Assembly (NCBI GenBank): GCA_014218235.1
Contig: JACBKR010000781.1
Span: forward strand, 1 to 64,000
DNA from: Colocasia esculenta
Lineage: Eukaryota; Streptophyta; Magnoliopsida; Alismatales; Araceae
DNA: 64,000 nucleotides
Direction: 5' to 3'
In this document: positions 32,950-44,971 of the stretch, piece after piece
How positions within the stretch are numbered: position 1 is the stretch's first letter
Layout: each line of letters opens with the position of its first letter
Program-made: the position numbers and the translations under genes
Notes under the pieces: generated by a model
The model's database searches: none
The model's input: only the letters and a program-made list of their open reading frames with translations
What the model was told of the DNA's origin: nothing

Positions 32950-35900
32950 TGTGACGGACCGGGGTATTTATGCCCAATAAGGCTCCATATCTAGATCCGC
33001 CTCCCGCGAACGGACCGAAGTCTCGCAAGGGATATCTCACACACGTGTCCAGTAAGAGTATAAAAGACAAACCACAAGAATATAAGACACAAGAAAGTAC
33101 ATGTGCTCATATCTGATCACAAATTTGTACAACTGTCCCATGACATTAATACATGTCCAATTAAAAGAGTACAACTACTTGGGGCAAACCCCGAGAGAGC
33201 ACAAGCTCACACAACGCTAACTACTACACAACTGCTGGTGGTACAAGTCTGTCACAACACCGCTGCAAGCCAAACACACGGAAAGCCCTGAAAAGAACTG
33301 TAGGGGAGTGAGCCTCAACAAGTCACTGGCTCAGTAGGGGCTACCTAAAACAACACTGTAACCACAGACACCTCAACCCCAATGGGTCTCACTGGAAACA
33401 ACAATAGCCAAACCATTTCATGCTCACATCATTACAATAAATAACAATTGAACATACTCATGATAATAAACATAAAGTCCTCAGAAGAAAAGTAGGACTA
33501 CAGGACTAACATAATATCATTAGTCAGCCCAACTACTAAAGTGCCTAAACCATAGTCTCACTGGCACACTATTACAACAAATGGTTGCCTAAGCTATGAG
33601 CCACATAGGCAAGTCACTGTCTAAGTTGCAAGCTTCACAGGCGAATCTCAAACACTTGAGTAACAGGACTGCTAACAAAGAGCTGGTCCTTTATACTCCA
33701 AACCTCACTACATCGAAAGCTACACATAAGTGGTAGGACTGGCTACAACTAACTAGTCCATCACACACTAAATTTATAATCGGAACCATACCCAAGAAGA
33801 GTAAAACTCAACAAGTGGAAGGTCTCATACGGCCTCCGCGGAGCACAGCTCTACTAAACCACAATATGCCTAGGCCACAAGCCTCATCGGCAAATTACCC
33901 ACAAAGGTAACATAATTAATAATCACAAACTAATCCACAATAAATTATAAACAAAGATCTACTTAAAATGGATAAGATACAACAAGTGGCAGGTCAAACC
34001 ACAAGACCTGCACAACACATAAGTAACTGGAAAGGTTGGTACACAATGCACCACCATAAATTACAAAGTAACCCATAAAGGGTATAGGTACCTGCTACTC
34101 TGAGGTACCACAACACAAACACCCAAACAAGGGTACAAGTAGGTGGTAAACACCACAATTATATTATACCTTTATTTAGGCACAATATTACAAGTAAAAC
34201 CTCAACCGGCAAGTTACACAAACCACAACTCAATCACAACTGTGCCAACACCAGGGCAAACCTCGAACTGGTCAAACCTCGACCACGAGTCACAAACTCA
34301 CGAACCACGACAAGTAGCAAAGCACGAGTCGGAAGGGAACGACGCCACCATACGGGAACGGACTACTGGCTGATCAGGCCAGTATCCAACCCGGACAACA
34401 CAACACAAGAACAACCTCTCAGCCTCGCAGTCACGGATGAAAGGTCCAACTGCCGCTCCACAAGAAAGAAGTCAAACAACTGTGGAGACCAACCAACACC
34501 ACACCTGCAAACACACAGCTACAGGCCCATGCCTGGCATCTCTAGAGTCTCTGGCCGGAGCACTCTAAAGTGAGGCACTGGAAAACAGGACTAGCTGGGG
34601 ACCAGTGACGTCTACTGGTGTCCGTACCCCCAACTACGAGCGCGCTACAAGCGACAAAAGAACAAACTCTGGGAAGTCGCTGTCCCACTGCCGTCATTCC
34701 CTCAGCCGGACGTACAACTCAAGCACAGAAGTGAGGGTGTCCAGGAAGACGACACATACCTTAACGGTACAACACAAGTACCGGGACAAAACCCCGAGCA
34801 CAACAAACACACGTGCCTGGCTCACAAAGAACTTGGGGTACCCGACTGGAGAGGCATTCCGGAATAGGCGCCGGACCACCACACTCGGCTAGCACAAACC
34901 ACGATATTAACACATATAGCCTTTACTTAAATTTCACAATATACAAGTGTTAGGATTAGCTTAACATCGGTCACCGTGTGACCCCAAAGCTATCCCACAC
35001 CAACACATAACTAAACCACAAACTTGCCTATCATTGGTCACCTCATGACCTCCGTGGCAACACACATATCACTTAACACATAAATCAGTACAATATTCTT
35101 TAAGATATAACAACAGACCAGGGTTAGGTCAATGTGGACCTTCACTGTCCAAACACCACAAAGTCATGGCTAGGCTCACACAGGAACCTCACTGCCCAGT
35201 TACTACGACAAATCATAAGAATTACATTACGACAAAGTGTGTAGCATGCACACACCCAAACTACGTAGACAGCATGTGTATAATACACCCTGGTTGGTGT
35301 ACCACACGTCAGTCACGTAAACCACATGTCCAACATATGGACAACACACTCCAAGAGTGCCACGGGTGCCAATGCACCACACATACTGCGTAAACCAATT
35401 ACGTACGTCACATATTAACCATAATAAAAGATGCCCACTTCAAGAGCAATACGCTCCATGAGCGTAACACGTGCAATGGCTCTCACTTGTCATTGCCATG
35501 CACACACAAACACGTGATATTCATAATCAGAAAAGCTACGTAAACCACACTGCATGGATACATGTACAAGTTGGCGGCAACATCGACTGCCGCTTATAGG
35601 AAGTAGACGGCAAGCTATCTAGCCGTCTATATCTTGGCTGATGAGCTTGGCGACAAGCGATGTTGACGCCAAGTTCTTCAGCTCTTTCCCTACAGAAACC
35701 CTAACCGATCCCACATGCATTCCTGATCCCGAAATCATTAAGGAAATGGGAGAAAACAGCTCCTCTAACTTCCAAGCACTATAATTAAACTAAAACAATA
35801 TGCTTTACTACTTAAAATCATCATACCACCCATTATCCCCACACGGTGCAACTTAATCCGAAAATACATTAAAAATGCTGATTCAAGTGATTAAGTCATG

Positions 35901-36480
35901 TTTTAATGTTTCTACCGAGCTAACAGGGTTCGTCCCCTACCTCAGAACACGCTCAAACCCTTCGAATTCTCCCGAACCACGCCGAACCCTCCACGAGCTT
36001 CCACGGGAATTGCACCACGCCATGACGTTTCCTCGCGCAATTCGGCAACGCCACACGTTCCACGATCCTCCAACCACCCTTCAGTATCTGTTGGAAGCTT
36101 TAGAAACACGGGGACGCAAAGCACCTAGCAGGGGGAAGAGAGAGACAGGTGGGAAACCTGCTCTCGGGTGACCCTATAACCTGCAGAATTCTCAGGTTGG
36201 CGTCAACCCTTCTGCCGCCAAAGACAACCGCCACACTAAACATCCACATCTAATGCCTCCAAGATCATGCAGTCAACGACCACTTACCTGGACGCCAACA
36301 AGTCAACGACCACCCCTGGCCGCCAACTCCTACTCAACTGCAGCAGGTCCTATTTCATTTTGGGACCTAACCTGCACCACACCTACACACACCACGCGTC
36401 TACACCACACTAGTCTTACAACAGCCATTACAACCACAACACACACGATCCAAAAGGATCCAAAAATAAGCGACGTTACA
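32950..36480 (-). repeat. 5' LTR of the LARD-like element
   Basis: 3531 bp, plus-strand ends TGTGACGGACCGG and GCGACGTTACA. Near-identical to 27312-30959. It would hold the promoter for leftward transcription. Confidence 0.9.
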
Positions 36481-36485
36481 CATCC

Positions 36486-38217
36486 TCACCGTCGCAGCCT
36501 CCCCATACAAGCATCTTCGCCCACGACCTCGCAAGCTCCCCCCGCAGCCTCACAAGTTTTCCCGCGCAACCTCGCGCTCGCATAGTCGCGCTTGCAGCCT
36601 TCCCGTCGCAGCCTCACAGTCTCCTCCATCACCAACGAAAAAGAGAGAAGTACTAAAAAATCTATTCCTCCATTTTGAACGGTTTTCCCCTTATTTCCCC
36701 CGTTCATGCTGTTTGTTCTCCTTTTTTTTTCTGTTCCCGCCATACCAGGCTTACATCCTTTCTTTCTCCACACCTCATCTCTTTCTCTTCCTAACTATCT
36801 TGCAACATCGCAGAAGGTGAAGCACGCCCCCACCACGCCTTCTGCTTCCTCTGCGGCAACACCCAATTTGAGTTAAGTCTCGACGGTTTGAGAGCTTTTG
36901 AAATTTTAGAGAAATGTTTGTTTGTTTTTTCTCGACGGTTTTTTTTTCTCTCAATGTATACTCAAGGCAGTGGGCGGGGGAGAAGAAGTGGGGCTTTGTT
37001 AAAGAATTGGATTTAACCAGAATAGCCCCCATGAAGTTGGTCTATGTCTAAATCGGTTGCCTTTTCCAAGACTGTTTAGTGTCTGGCACCATTTTAGATC
37101 CTTTCACTTACGTAGCTGGAGATCTATGTATCATTTTATGACCACCCTAGATGGAGAACTGCTGTCTAAGGCTCACTTTCTGTAGTGACAGAGGGAGATC
37201 ATCTTCTTTGCGGCAACCAGATGTTGTGGGGAAGATGCAAGTCTGTTGAGGGATTCCATCTTTTTCTGTTTAGCCTTTTACATTCAAGAATCTATCTTCT
37301 TTTTCATCAGTCCTTTCATTTCTATTTATTGTTTATGGTTTAGGAAGCATGTCAATTATAATGACTAGACATATTTGATTTCTAAGTTTTGAGTGTTTAT
37401 GGAATTTCCAATTTTTATGTTGTTGCATTTGATTTTCAAGCACATATTTTGAACATTTCCATCTATATTTTTTACTGGATTTTTAAAATTAGATGTTATA
37501 AAATATCATATCTAAATATATAGTGTTACAGGTTTTTTTTTATTGAAACTGGCCAATCCCATGAGAAAGGTTCAAGCCAATGGGATTTTATGTTAGTACT
37601 AAGAAGCAGAGCGAGGGGATTTAACAATATTATGTTGTGCTGGAAGTTTTCTATGATTGCTTAGGCAAGGTGGTTGATACATTCTGTTGGAGTCAAAATT
37701 ATACAGATGTGACATTAGGTATTAATTACTGCACAAAAGTTCTGTCATGGATAATAAATTATGAGGGATAGATGTAATGTCAATATTGTGGGTATGACTT
37801 TTGGTTGTGATTGTTGCTTGGGCTGTATGCTGGACTGTCCATAGCCTTTTGAAACAACTGCCTTGGCAGCACTGCTGGGTGTCAAATGTTAGCTAATTGG
37901 ATGCTAACATATCCCGATTTTTTTCCCACTATCTCACAGACTCTCTGTACACTTCAAGCACATCACGTGGTTGCAAGTGGGCAAGACAACCTTGTTGTTC
38001 AGCTCCATGCAGATCCCGCATTCCAGATCCCTCTCCAAGTCAATTTCAGATAGTTTTGCCTTTTCTAATTCGTCCATGTTAATAATGCCTCTTTGTAACT
38101 GCAATAGGGATGGAACTAAAGACTCTATGTTTTAATGCCTCTTATGTTTTATGTGCTTATATATAACTCTCGTGTGTAAGCATAATTATACAGAGCCAAT
38201 CTGGTCTCTTATAATTT
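36486..38217. other. Intergenic DNA right of the LARD insertion
   Basis: The first 150 bases are a degenerate CGCAGCCTC/CGCAAGCTC repeat that continues sequence left of the insertion (27200-27300). The rest is AT-rich with no recognised gene. Confidence 0.4.
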
Positions 38218-38596
38218 GTATACTTAAGTTTTTCTTTTTTTAGGATTTTCAGATGTCTTATTACATTTCTTCCATCTTTACTTTTTGTTTCAATTTTTTT
38301 TAATATCATAAGATAGCAAATATAAAACATGACAGAAAACTCTAGAAAAACATTGTTGTTTGTTATTGTTTCTATATGCCTCTTCCAGTTAATATAAGTT
38401 TATATAGTTTGTATACTTATGTTTTTCTCTTTTTTTTAAGGATTTTCAGATGTCTTATTACATTTCTTCCATCTTTGCTTTTTGTTTCAATTTTTTTTTA
38501 ATATCATAAGATAGAAAATATAAAACATGACAAAAACTTTAGAAAAACATTATTGTTTGTTATTGTTTCTATATGCCTCTTTCAGTTAATATAAGT
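38218..38596. repeat. Tandem duplication, about 190 bp, two units
   Basis: Both units contain GGATTTTCAGATGTCTTATT, a T-rich run, ATATCATAAGATAG, ACATTGTTGTTTGTTATTG-like sequence and CAGTTAATATAAGTTTA. They differ by a few substitutions and T-run lengths. Confidence 0.9.
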
Positions 38597-39264
38597 TTAA
38601 ATAGTTTATATAAGTTAATTGCATCAATACTAGAAGTGGAAGCAATGAGGGTTAGATTCTCCATGGAATGGTCAAGATGCCCTTTTGAATTGTAGGAGAT
38701 TTTATGTGATATTGTTAGGAGCTTATGATTTATGTTGCTGGGTATTGTTATAGATTGGACTTTATCTACTTTCTATGTTTCTTTACATTGTTGGTTCCTT
38801 TCTACAGCTCTTTGTAATTGATCTGTAAGACCAAACATTTGCAGAACTGAATCCTACCCACCCTCCCCCCACAAAAAAAAAAACATTTGTTAGACCAAAC
38901 GTTTGCACTATCTTCAATATTTCTTTTTACATTTGATTTTTCTTGATTTGTTAACTTAGTTTCGTTGATAATAGCTATATATATATATTGTCTTCTTATC
39001 TTAGCTTAAGTTATTGATGTTAACCTCCCAACAAATTTCATGAAATTATAACATCAAAGTTTGAGGCTTTTTAAAAAGGGGCAATTAATTGGTTCTGCCC
39101 ATTCGTTTTTTTTTTATGTTATGAGTTTTAAGAATGAACTCTCTGATTTTTTATGTCATGAGTTTTTAAAAGACAGATTTTGAATTTGTATTATATTAGT
39201 GGGGCCTTCTATTGAAAATATAATTTTGATGTGCATGTCACCATTTGCATTTTATATAAATACT

Positions 39265-39430
39265 TTACATTTCATAGAAATAGAGTGATGGAGAAGTAGT
39301 TTTTCTCTTATTCCAAACATTTACATTTCATAGAAATGAAATAGAGTGATGGAGAATTAGTTTTCTCTTATTCCAAAGATTTACATTTCATAGAAATAGA
39401 GTGATGGAGAAGTAGTTTTTTTGTTATTCC
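39265..39430. repeat. Triplicated 56-60 bp unit
   Basis: Three units, starting 39265, 39321 and 39381, each TTACATTTCATAGAAAT, then AGAGTGATGGAGAA.TAG and TTATTCCAA. The middle unit has a 4-bp ATGA insertion. Confidence 0.9.
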
Positions 39431-39436
39431 AATGTA

Positions 39437-40690
39437 TAAGATTGGGAAATACATGGGAGGACTATAGAAATTATAGTTGTGCCTAAAAGCCAACTAACTT
39501 CCATAATCACATGCATGAACTTGAAGTGATTAACCATCCATCAACAGATTTACTGAAATTATTTCATCTCAAAGAAAAATGTAACTATATTCAGCAACTA
39601 TATCTGGATGCAGAAAACGTTTGGCAAACCACATGTCATGATAAATAAAGATTACTTAGACCACTGGATCAATATGTTTCACCAAACAAAATTATATACC
39701 ATTTTGTCTGATTGATTGCAGAGACATGCAGTACACTATCACACCATTGAAAGTGTGCCCACTCATCCACAATGCCATCATAATGGAATAGCATGACAAT
39801 GAAATCACTGGAAATGAACTGCCATATGATCAAAGTAAGTCATTATTTGACTCAATAAAGGCCAGAATAAATTTAAGACAATGAAAACAAATTGTCGAGT
39901 TATGCATTGACTTGAACCTTTCTGACAATTTGATCAACAATTTGCTTTTGCTTCATTCCAACTGCCAAGGCCAATAAGTTCTTGGAAGTATCTGCACTTC
40001 TCTGATTTCAGAAACAACATTTTAATAAGATTGTAAAGTATGCAAAATAAGAGGGGCTTTAATATTCATTATGATGCAAATGATGTGTGATGTAGACTAG
40101 ACTGGAGCTTGAAATTAGATGTGCATGACATCATTAAAATGGACGATGACAGTCATTAGCACAAACCTCATTTTCATCCCTTGACAGGAAATGAGCGACA
40201 TCATATGATTATAGTCCTTTAGAACTATATAATTGTTATTAAGTAAACTTGCTAGCTTAATGTGCTTATGTTCCTAATATATATATAGTTTGTATATTAT
40301 GGGTTTCATATTTTTTTGCTCTTAATTTAGTCTATGCCTTATCATAGAAGCTTTAAAACCATAAACCTATAAATTCCGCATAAACTGTTCCAGTTATAAA
40401 ACCATAAAGGTATAAAACTGCATAAACCAAAGGTAGTTATATTCCTTTGTGCATATGTCACTATTTTATAGCTTTACAGTTTTATAGCAGTCTATTATAT
40501 AGTTTCAATACTGATTGCACATGATTTTAGCATCTATTTTGTGACATCTGCACAATGGAGAATTTATAAAAAATATGAATTAGATATGATAGTTATTGTA
40601 GAATAAGTAAATTGAAAAAGTTCAGCACAACCATAAAAAGCTATAGTATTCTTTGTGAGACCAGTGTATGTTTATTCAGTTCAGCACACC
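39437..40690. other. AT-rich intergenic DNA
   Basis: No gene or repeat recognised; open frames are very short. Confidence 0.35.
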
Positions 40691-40694
40691 CTTC

Positions 40695-41340
40695 ATAGGG
40701 TTAGCAACAAATTTCGTTGCCCTTTTTGGGGGTCTTATTATTTTTTTTTTTTTTTGGGGGGGGGGGGGGGGGGGTTAGGGGGTGCTTGCATGTGTATACA
40801 TGAATTGGGAAATGTGCTTTGGGGTATTTAACAGTACATGCACATCCTTTTTGTGTGTATTCATGCACAAGCACGGTTATGAAAACTAATATGCATTCAT
40901 TATGAAAACTTCTTTTCAGAAAAGAAAAATGTTCTATAGATTATTTAGAGGATTTTTAGGAGCACATAAGAGAAAAAAATTTGAAGGGACATTGATGCTA
41001 CGTTCTGCTTGACCAAAGTTCATTTCACACTTAAATGGATAAGTGCAGCATTTCCATCCTATTCTGGCATAAAATCAAGATGACATTTTGGCATAGTAAT
41101 GCATGTTATCTAAGAAGATCAGATTCAGATGCTGCTACTTGGTTGCAGTTTCACATTGCTATCAGCAAAGTTCGTTGCCCTTTTTTGGGGTCTTTTCTTT
41201 TTTTGGGGGGGGGGGGGGGGGGGGTCTTGTGAGGAGGTGCTCGCATGTGTATACAAGAATTGGGAAATGTGCCTTGGGGCATTTAACAGTGCATGCACAT
41301 CTTTTGTGTGTGTATTCATACACATGCATACATGCCCAAA
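40695..41340. repeat. Diverged duplication flanking poly-G tracts
   Basis: About 40710-40870 and 41168-41335 match: TTCGTTGCCCTTTTT, GGTCTT, a T run, a G run (19 G at 40756-40774; 20 G at 41205-41224), then GGTGCT.GCATGTGTATACA, GAATTGGGAAATGTGC and GTATTCAT.CACA. Between them lies about 300 bp of unrelated sequence. Confidence 0.85.
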
Positions 41341-41529
41341 ATGGGGTGATATTGAAGAATAAGAATGGGAAGAGTTGCATTTCCACCGTGCAAGTAGGCT
41401 TGCTGATTTGCTGCTATGTGGTGAATCTTTTTTCCTCACAGGGGCTGTGATCCATGGAGAGGAGGGTTTAGTAGAAGGAGGATGTTGAGGAAGAAAATAG
41501 GATGGAGATTTGAGTATATTAAGATTTTT

Positions 41530-41721
41530 GAAAATATTTTTGCACTTGAGAATGACAGACAACACATATTTGCTTAGCTTTATCTCGGTATCTAATATCA
41601 TCCCATACAGCTCCAGGACCTTCTTCTCATTCTCAGACTGAGCATAACCACTAAGCAATGCATTGCACGATACAAAATTTCTCCGAAGCAAGTTGAAGAA
41701 TGCTCTCTCAACAAGCCCCAC
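41530..41721 (-). pseudogene. Pentatricopeptide repeat (PPR) protein fragment
   Basis: The minus-strand translation reads AFFNLLRRNFVSCNALLSGY followed by AQSENEKKVLELYGMIL and SKYVLSVILKCKN, the pattern of one and a half PLS-type PPR motifs (VSWNALLSGYAQ...). PPR proteins bind organellar RNA and normally carry many such repeats; here upstream and downstream sequence has none, so this is a stray fragment. The frame continues into unrelated sequence to 41125. Confidence 0.65.
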
Positions 41722-41729
41722 CTTTAAAA

Positions 41730-42650
41730 ATTATTTATATGTGCTGCTGAGGTGGTTCTTCCATCTATTTAATTGAAAATATAAATGAACACAACTCTCA
41801 AGTTGTAGTAAAGATTTTAAAGAATGTTATTCTTTGGATTTTTAAGCCGGAACATTTAGATTTGTTGTTTAATTAAAAAAATGTAATGTTTTTGCTTTTC
41901 ATTTTTATCATTTGAATGTTGTTTTGCATCTACATTTCTATTTTTTTTATTCTTGCAATTTTGTTGGCCTTATGTCAATCAAGAGGTATGTTCACTGCAT
42001 TTCAAGCAAGGATATATATGTTCACTGCTTTGTGATAGCTTTATATGGGGAAAATCTATAATTTTTTCATAGGTAAATATAGATGTTAACATTCTCATCT
42101 GAATCACCTTCCTCTAAGTTCAAAGTATTTTGTAGAATTAGATTTTTAAAACTAGATGTTACAATATGAGATATTTAAGATTTAAAGTAATTTTTGTTTT
42201 AAAACTTGACATGCATTAAAACTGGATGTTACTAAATTTTTGCAGTGTGAACTTTAAAAGTCAAAGGGTTACCCTTGCTGGATCTTACAAGTTTGATGTA
42301 TATTTGCTTTAAGCAAAGTTCAAAGTTTTTAGAATTATTTGATTTCTGACTATTCATATTTGTAGTGTTTTAATGATTGATAGTCCTTAACAGTTTAATG
42401 TCTATATCTTTAAATGTACTTATGTTCTTGACAACATAAATTTAGACAAATTCTTCTACCTCAATTCTGTTTTAGAAAAAAAATCTAGCAAAGTTCAAAA
42501 TTTTCAAGTGCAATAGTAGTCAAAATCATTATCTTTTCATATATGAATTCAAACAATGTCACTTTAATTTTCCAAACAAAGAAAAGCATAATCAATTTAA
42601 GAAACTAACATTTGTTGTGCAATTTAACCAATTATAGCAACATTAAACTC
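41730..42650. other. AT-rich intergenic DNA
   Basis: No gene or repeat recognised. Confidence 0.35.
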
Positions 42651-42659
42651 ATTGGCAAA

Positions 42660-43190
42660 ACAATAAAGATAAGAGCATAATCGATAAGAGAGTTAAGCTT
42701 GATCGATTATGATGCTCAAGATAAAAAATGGCATAATCAATTCGATTAATAAATCAAGTAAAACTTGTATCAATCATTGTAATCATAAGGTACAACATAA
42801 TCTAACTGAGTCCTATTGTGGACTTAGTCATTTACACTACTGAAGATACTATCGATTAGTTCAGTTAGTGTGAATGGACTTAGTCATGTTTACTCAGGAG
42901 CCAATATCAATTAGCAAGAAATCATGAGGAAGCATAATCGAATGTAAAACATTGATTCAGTCACAAGTATTAAATTGATTAATCAATGAATTCAAATATT
43001 GCTTAATTGATACACTTGATAAGATTGTTCCCTATTGTGGATATGAAAATACTTAAATGACACAATATGAAACTAATCGATATTATCCATTAAGTACTCA
43101 TGTACCTAAAAAAATTTTAAACTGGAACTTAGTAGGAAGCATAATCAATTAACAAGGCGATGCAATCGATACCCAGTGTAAAACATATAA
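42660..43190. repeat. Block of ATCGAT/AATCGATT words
   Basis: At least eight occurrences of ATCGAT or near variants (ATCAATT, TCGATTA), often followed by ACCCAGT or GATGC. A similar block resumes at 44690-44960, so the unclassified repeat at 43.2-44.6 kb appears inserted in its middle. Confidence 0.5.
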
Positions 43191-43199
43191 TTGATATTT

Positions 43200-44545
43200 T
43201 TAAACGTGTTTTTTTTCAAAACACCTCCCACAAAGAGATGATTAAAAAAAGATATATTTTTTTGAAATAAAAGAAAATAAGGGATGGAAAAGGCGGTGGA
43301 TAAAGAAAAGAACACAAAGTGTGTGAGTGTGCACAATAGGGAAAGGTGATCGCCGGGTACACGAGGGTACTGAAGGAGACGGGCGAAGAGGAGGATACGG
43401 ATGGTACTTATCTTCACCCAAAATCGCGGGAGAGTGGTTGTGGGTTGCTTCTACTTCTTCCACCGGCTGGCCGACAAAGAAGATTTAGTTCCGTGGGTTA
43501 CCTTGTAAAAAAGGAAAACAAGAAGCAAGTGAAAAGGGATTAGACTATGAGGTGCAGTGCAAAACTCTAAGGAAATGACATGAAAAATAATGACATGGGC
43601 ATTGGCACACCTCATGGGGTGGTGTTAAATCCCTAAAAAGTGTGGGTGCAAAGAAAATGACGTGTTGTGTGTGAGAAAATGGTGTGAAATGATGTTAAAT
43701 GATGAACTAAAAATAAAAGAGACGAGTGGGAAGGGGGAGGAATGGCGATGTGGCCCGCTGCTTGGAGATGGACGAAGTGGAAGAGGAGAGCTCCTCCCGC
43801 CTCGCTCCAATGAGATGGGGAAGACAACGGCTCCGAACTCCAAGGGATGAAGGCGTGGAGTAGCTCGGGAGGAAGGTACTTCTCCTTGGCTTCGGAAGTC
43901 GAGTCTCTGGTGCGGCAGGGCTTCGCCATAGTGCGTGGGTTATACTGAAAACAGTGGCCTTGAGGGTCTGTTTATAGGGAAAAAATTCTTAAATCGCGTC
44001 CGACATAGTGGACGCCTATCTTATAGAACCGCGTCTGACTAAGCTGTCACGATTACCAAAATTCACTTGCTACGATTGAACCCTTCCAAACATCGATTAT
44101 AGCCCTTTTAAGAATCGCGTCGGCCACGGATGCCGCGTTTAAAACACTTCCGCTTTCAAAAGATTTTTTCCAAATATTAAAAATGGAAATATAGAACCGC
44201 GACGGCATATGCCACAACATATTTGAACAAAATCGTTCTTTGAGAGAAATCGATCTTTATTCAGAGGAAGGTTAAAAACACGTCGGACAAGTCGAACGCA
44301 GTTCTATTTAGCAACAAAATCTTTCCAAAAACAATTTTGAAAATTGCCATAATTTGAAAATAGAAACTCTTAATCGCGGCGGCCTTATAGACGCGATTCA
44401 AAACAAAGTAAGCGCCAGAAAAGGAAGTGTGATCCGCATCGGTTTCACCTGCCGCGGATCAATCCTCTTAAAAGGCGTCCACTGTGTCAGACGCGAATCA
44501 TTGAAGCTCAACAGACCCCTTAGAGAAATCCTTAAAAATCTTAGA
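43200..44545 (-). repeat. Unclassified repeat, left (minus) copy, with dyad array and TATA box
   Basis: Read on the minus strand: an array of GCGTC/GACGC dyads (44530 down to 43985), a TATA box (CCTATAAACAG, 43971-43976), then an ATG at 43929 opening a 98-codon frame (MAKPCRTRDSTSEAKEKY), an intron-like T-rich stretch, and a second conserved GC-rich segment (about 43490-43350). The same order occurs on the plus strand at 52.4-53.6 kb. It could be the U3-R-U5 of an LTR or a non-autonomous element carrying a host fragment; the protein is not recognised. Confidence 0.6.
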
Positions 44546-44971
44546 AAAATAGGAAAATCACTCAAGAGGTTAACTGAAGAGAGCCACTTCGAGACATCGC
44601 GGTATAACATGAAATTTGCTCGATATATTACCAAAATGACATGTCTACAATATTGAGCATTTTTCACACACAGAAACTTTCAGTCACAGAGTAAGGTTAT
44701 AATTGATTGTCGAATGGAACTTAATTGGTACCCAATACTAATTAGCATTTAGAAAATTTTTGGACTTCACATGATGGTATCCTTAATCGATTATTAGTGG
44801 TCAGTTAATCAATACCCAATATTGTGTGTACTTCAAAAAAATACATAGCCTCTCTTTAGGATACATAATCGATTGTCGGGGTGAAACTTGATCGATACTC
44901 AGTAGGATATATAATCGATATCATAGTACATGGACTTAGAAACTTTATCAGTTATGGCTTTGAAACTTAAT

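Larger units (their letters stand above)
27312..36480 (-). mobile_element. Complete non-autonomous LTR retrotransposon (LARD-like), gypsy-type
   Basis: Two long LTRs (27312-30959 and 32950-36480) enclose about 1990 bp. The 5-bp target duplication CATCC lies at 27307-27311 and 36481-36485. The primer site complementary to initiator tRNA-Met (minus-strand TGGTATCAGAGC) lies at 32936-32947, two bases from the right LTR, so the element points left. At the other internal end, minus-strand GTCGAGGACGACATTTATTTTTAGG resembles the end of a gypsy pol frame plus spacer. Nothing like gag, protease, RT, RNase H or integrase was found. It would need proteins from an autonomous relative. Confidence 0.9.

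Noticed and set aside
27465..35393. Paired open frames repeated at about 5.6 kb spacing (for example 28978 and 34605)
   Set aside because: They lie at equivalent positions in the two LTRs and are chance frames, not duplicated genes.
39265..39430. CRISPR-like array
   Set aside because: Three adjacent units with no spacers in plant DNA; a simple tandem triplication.
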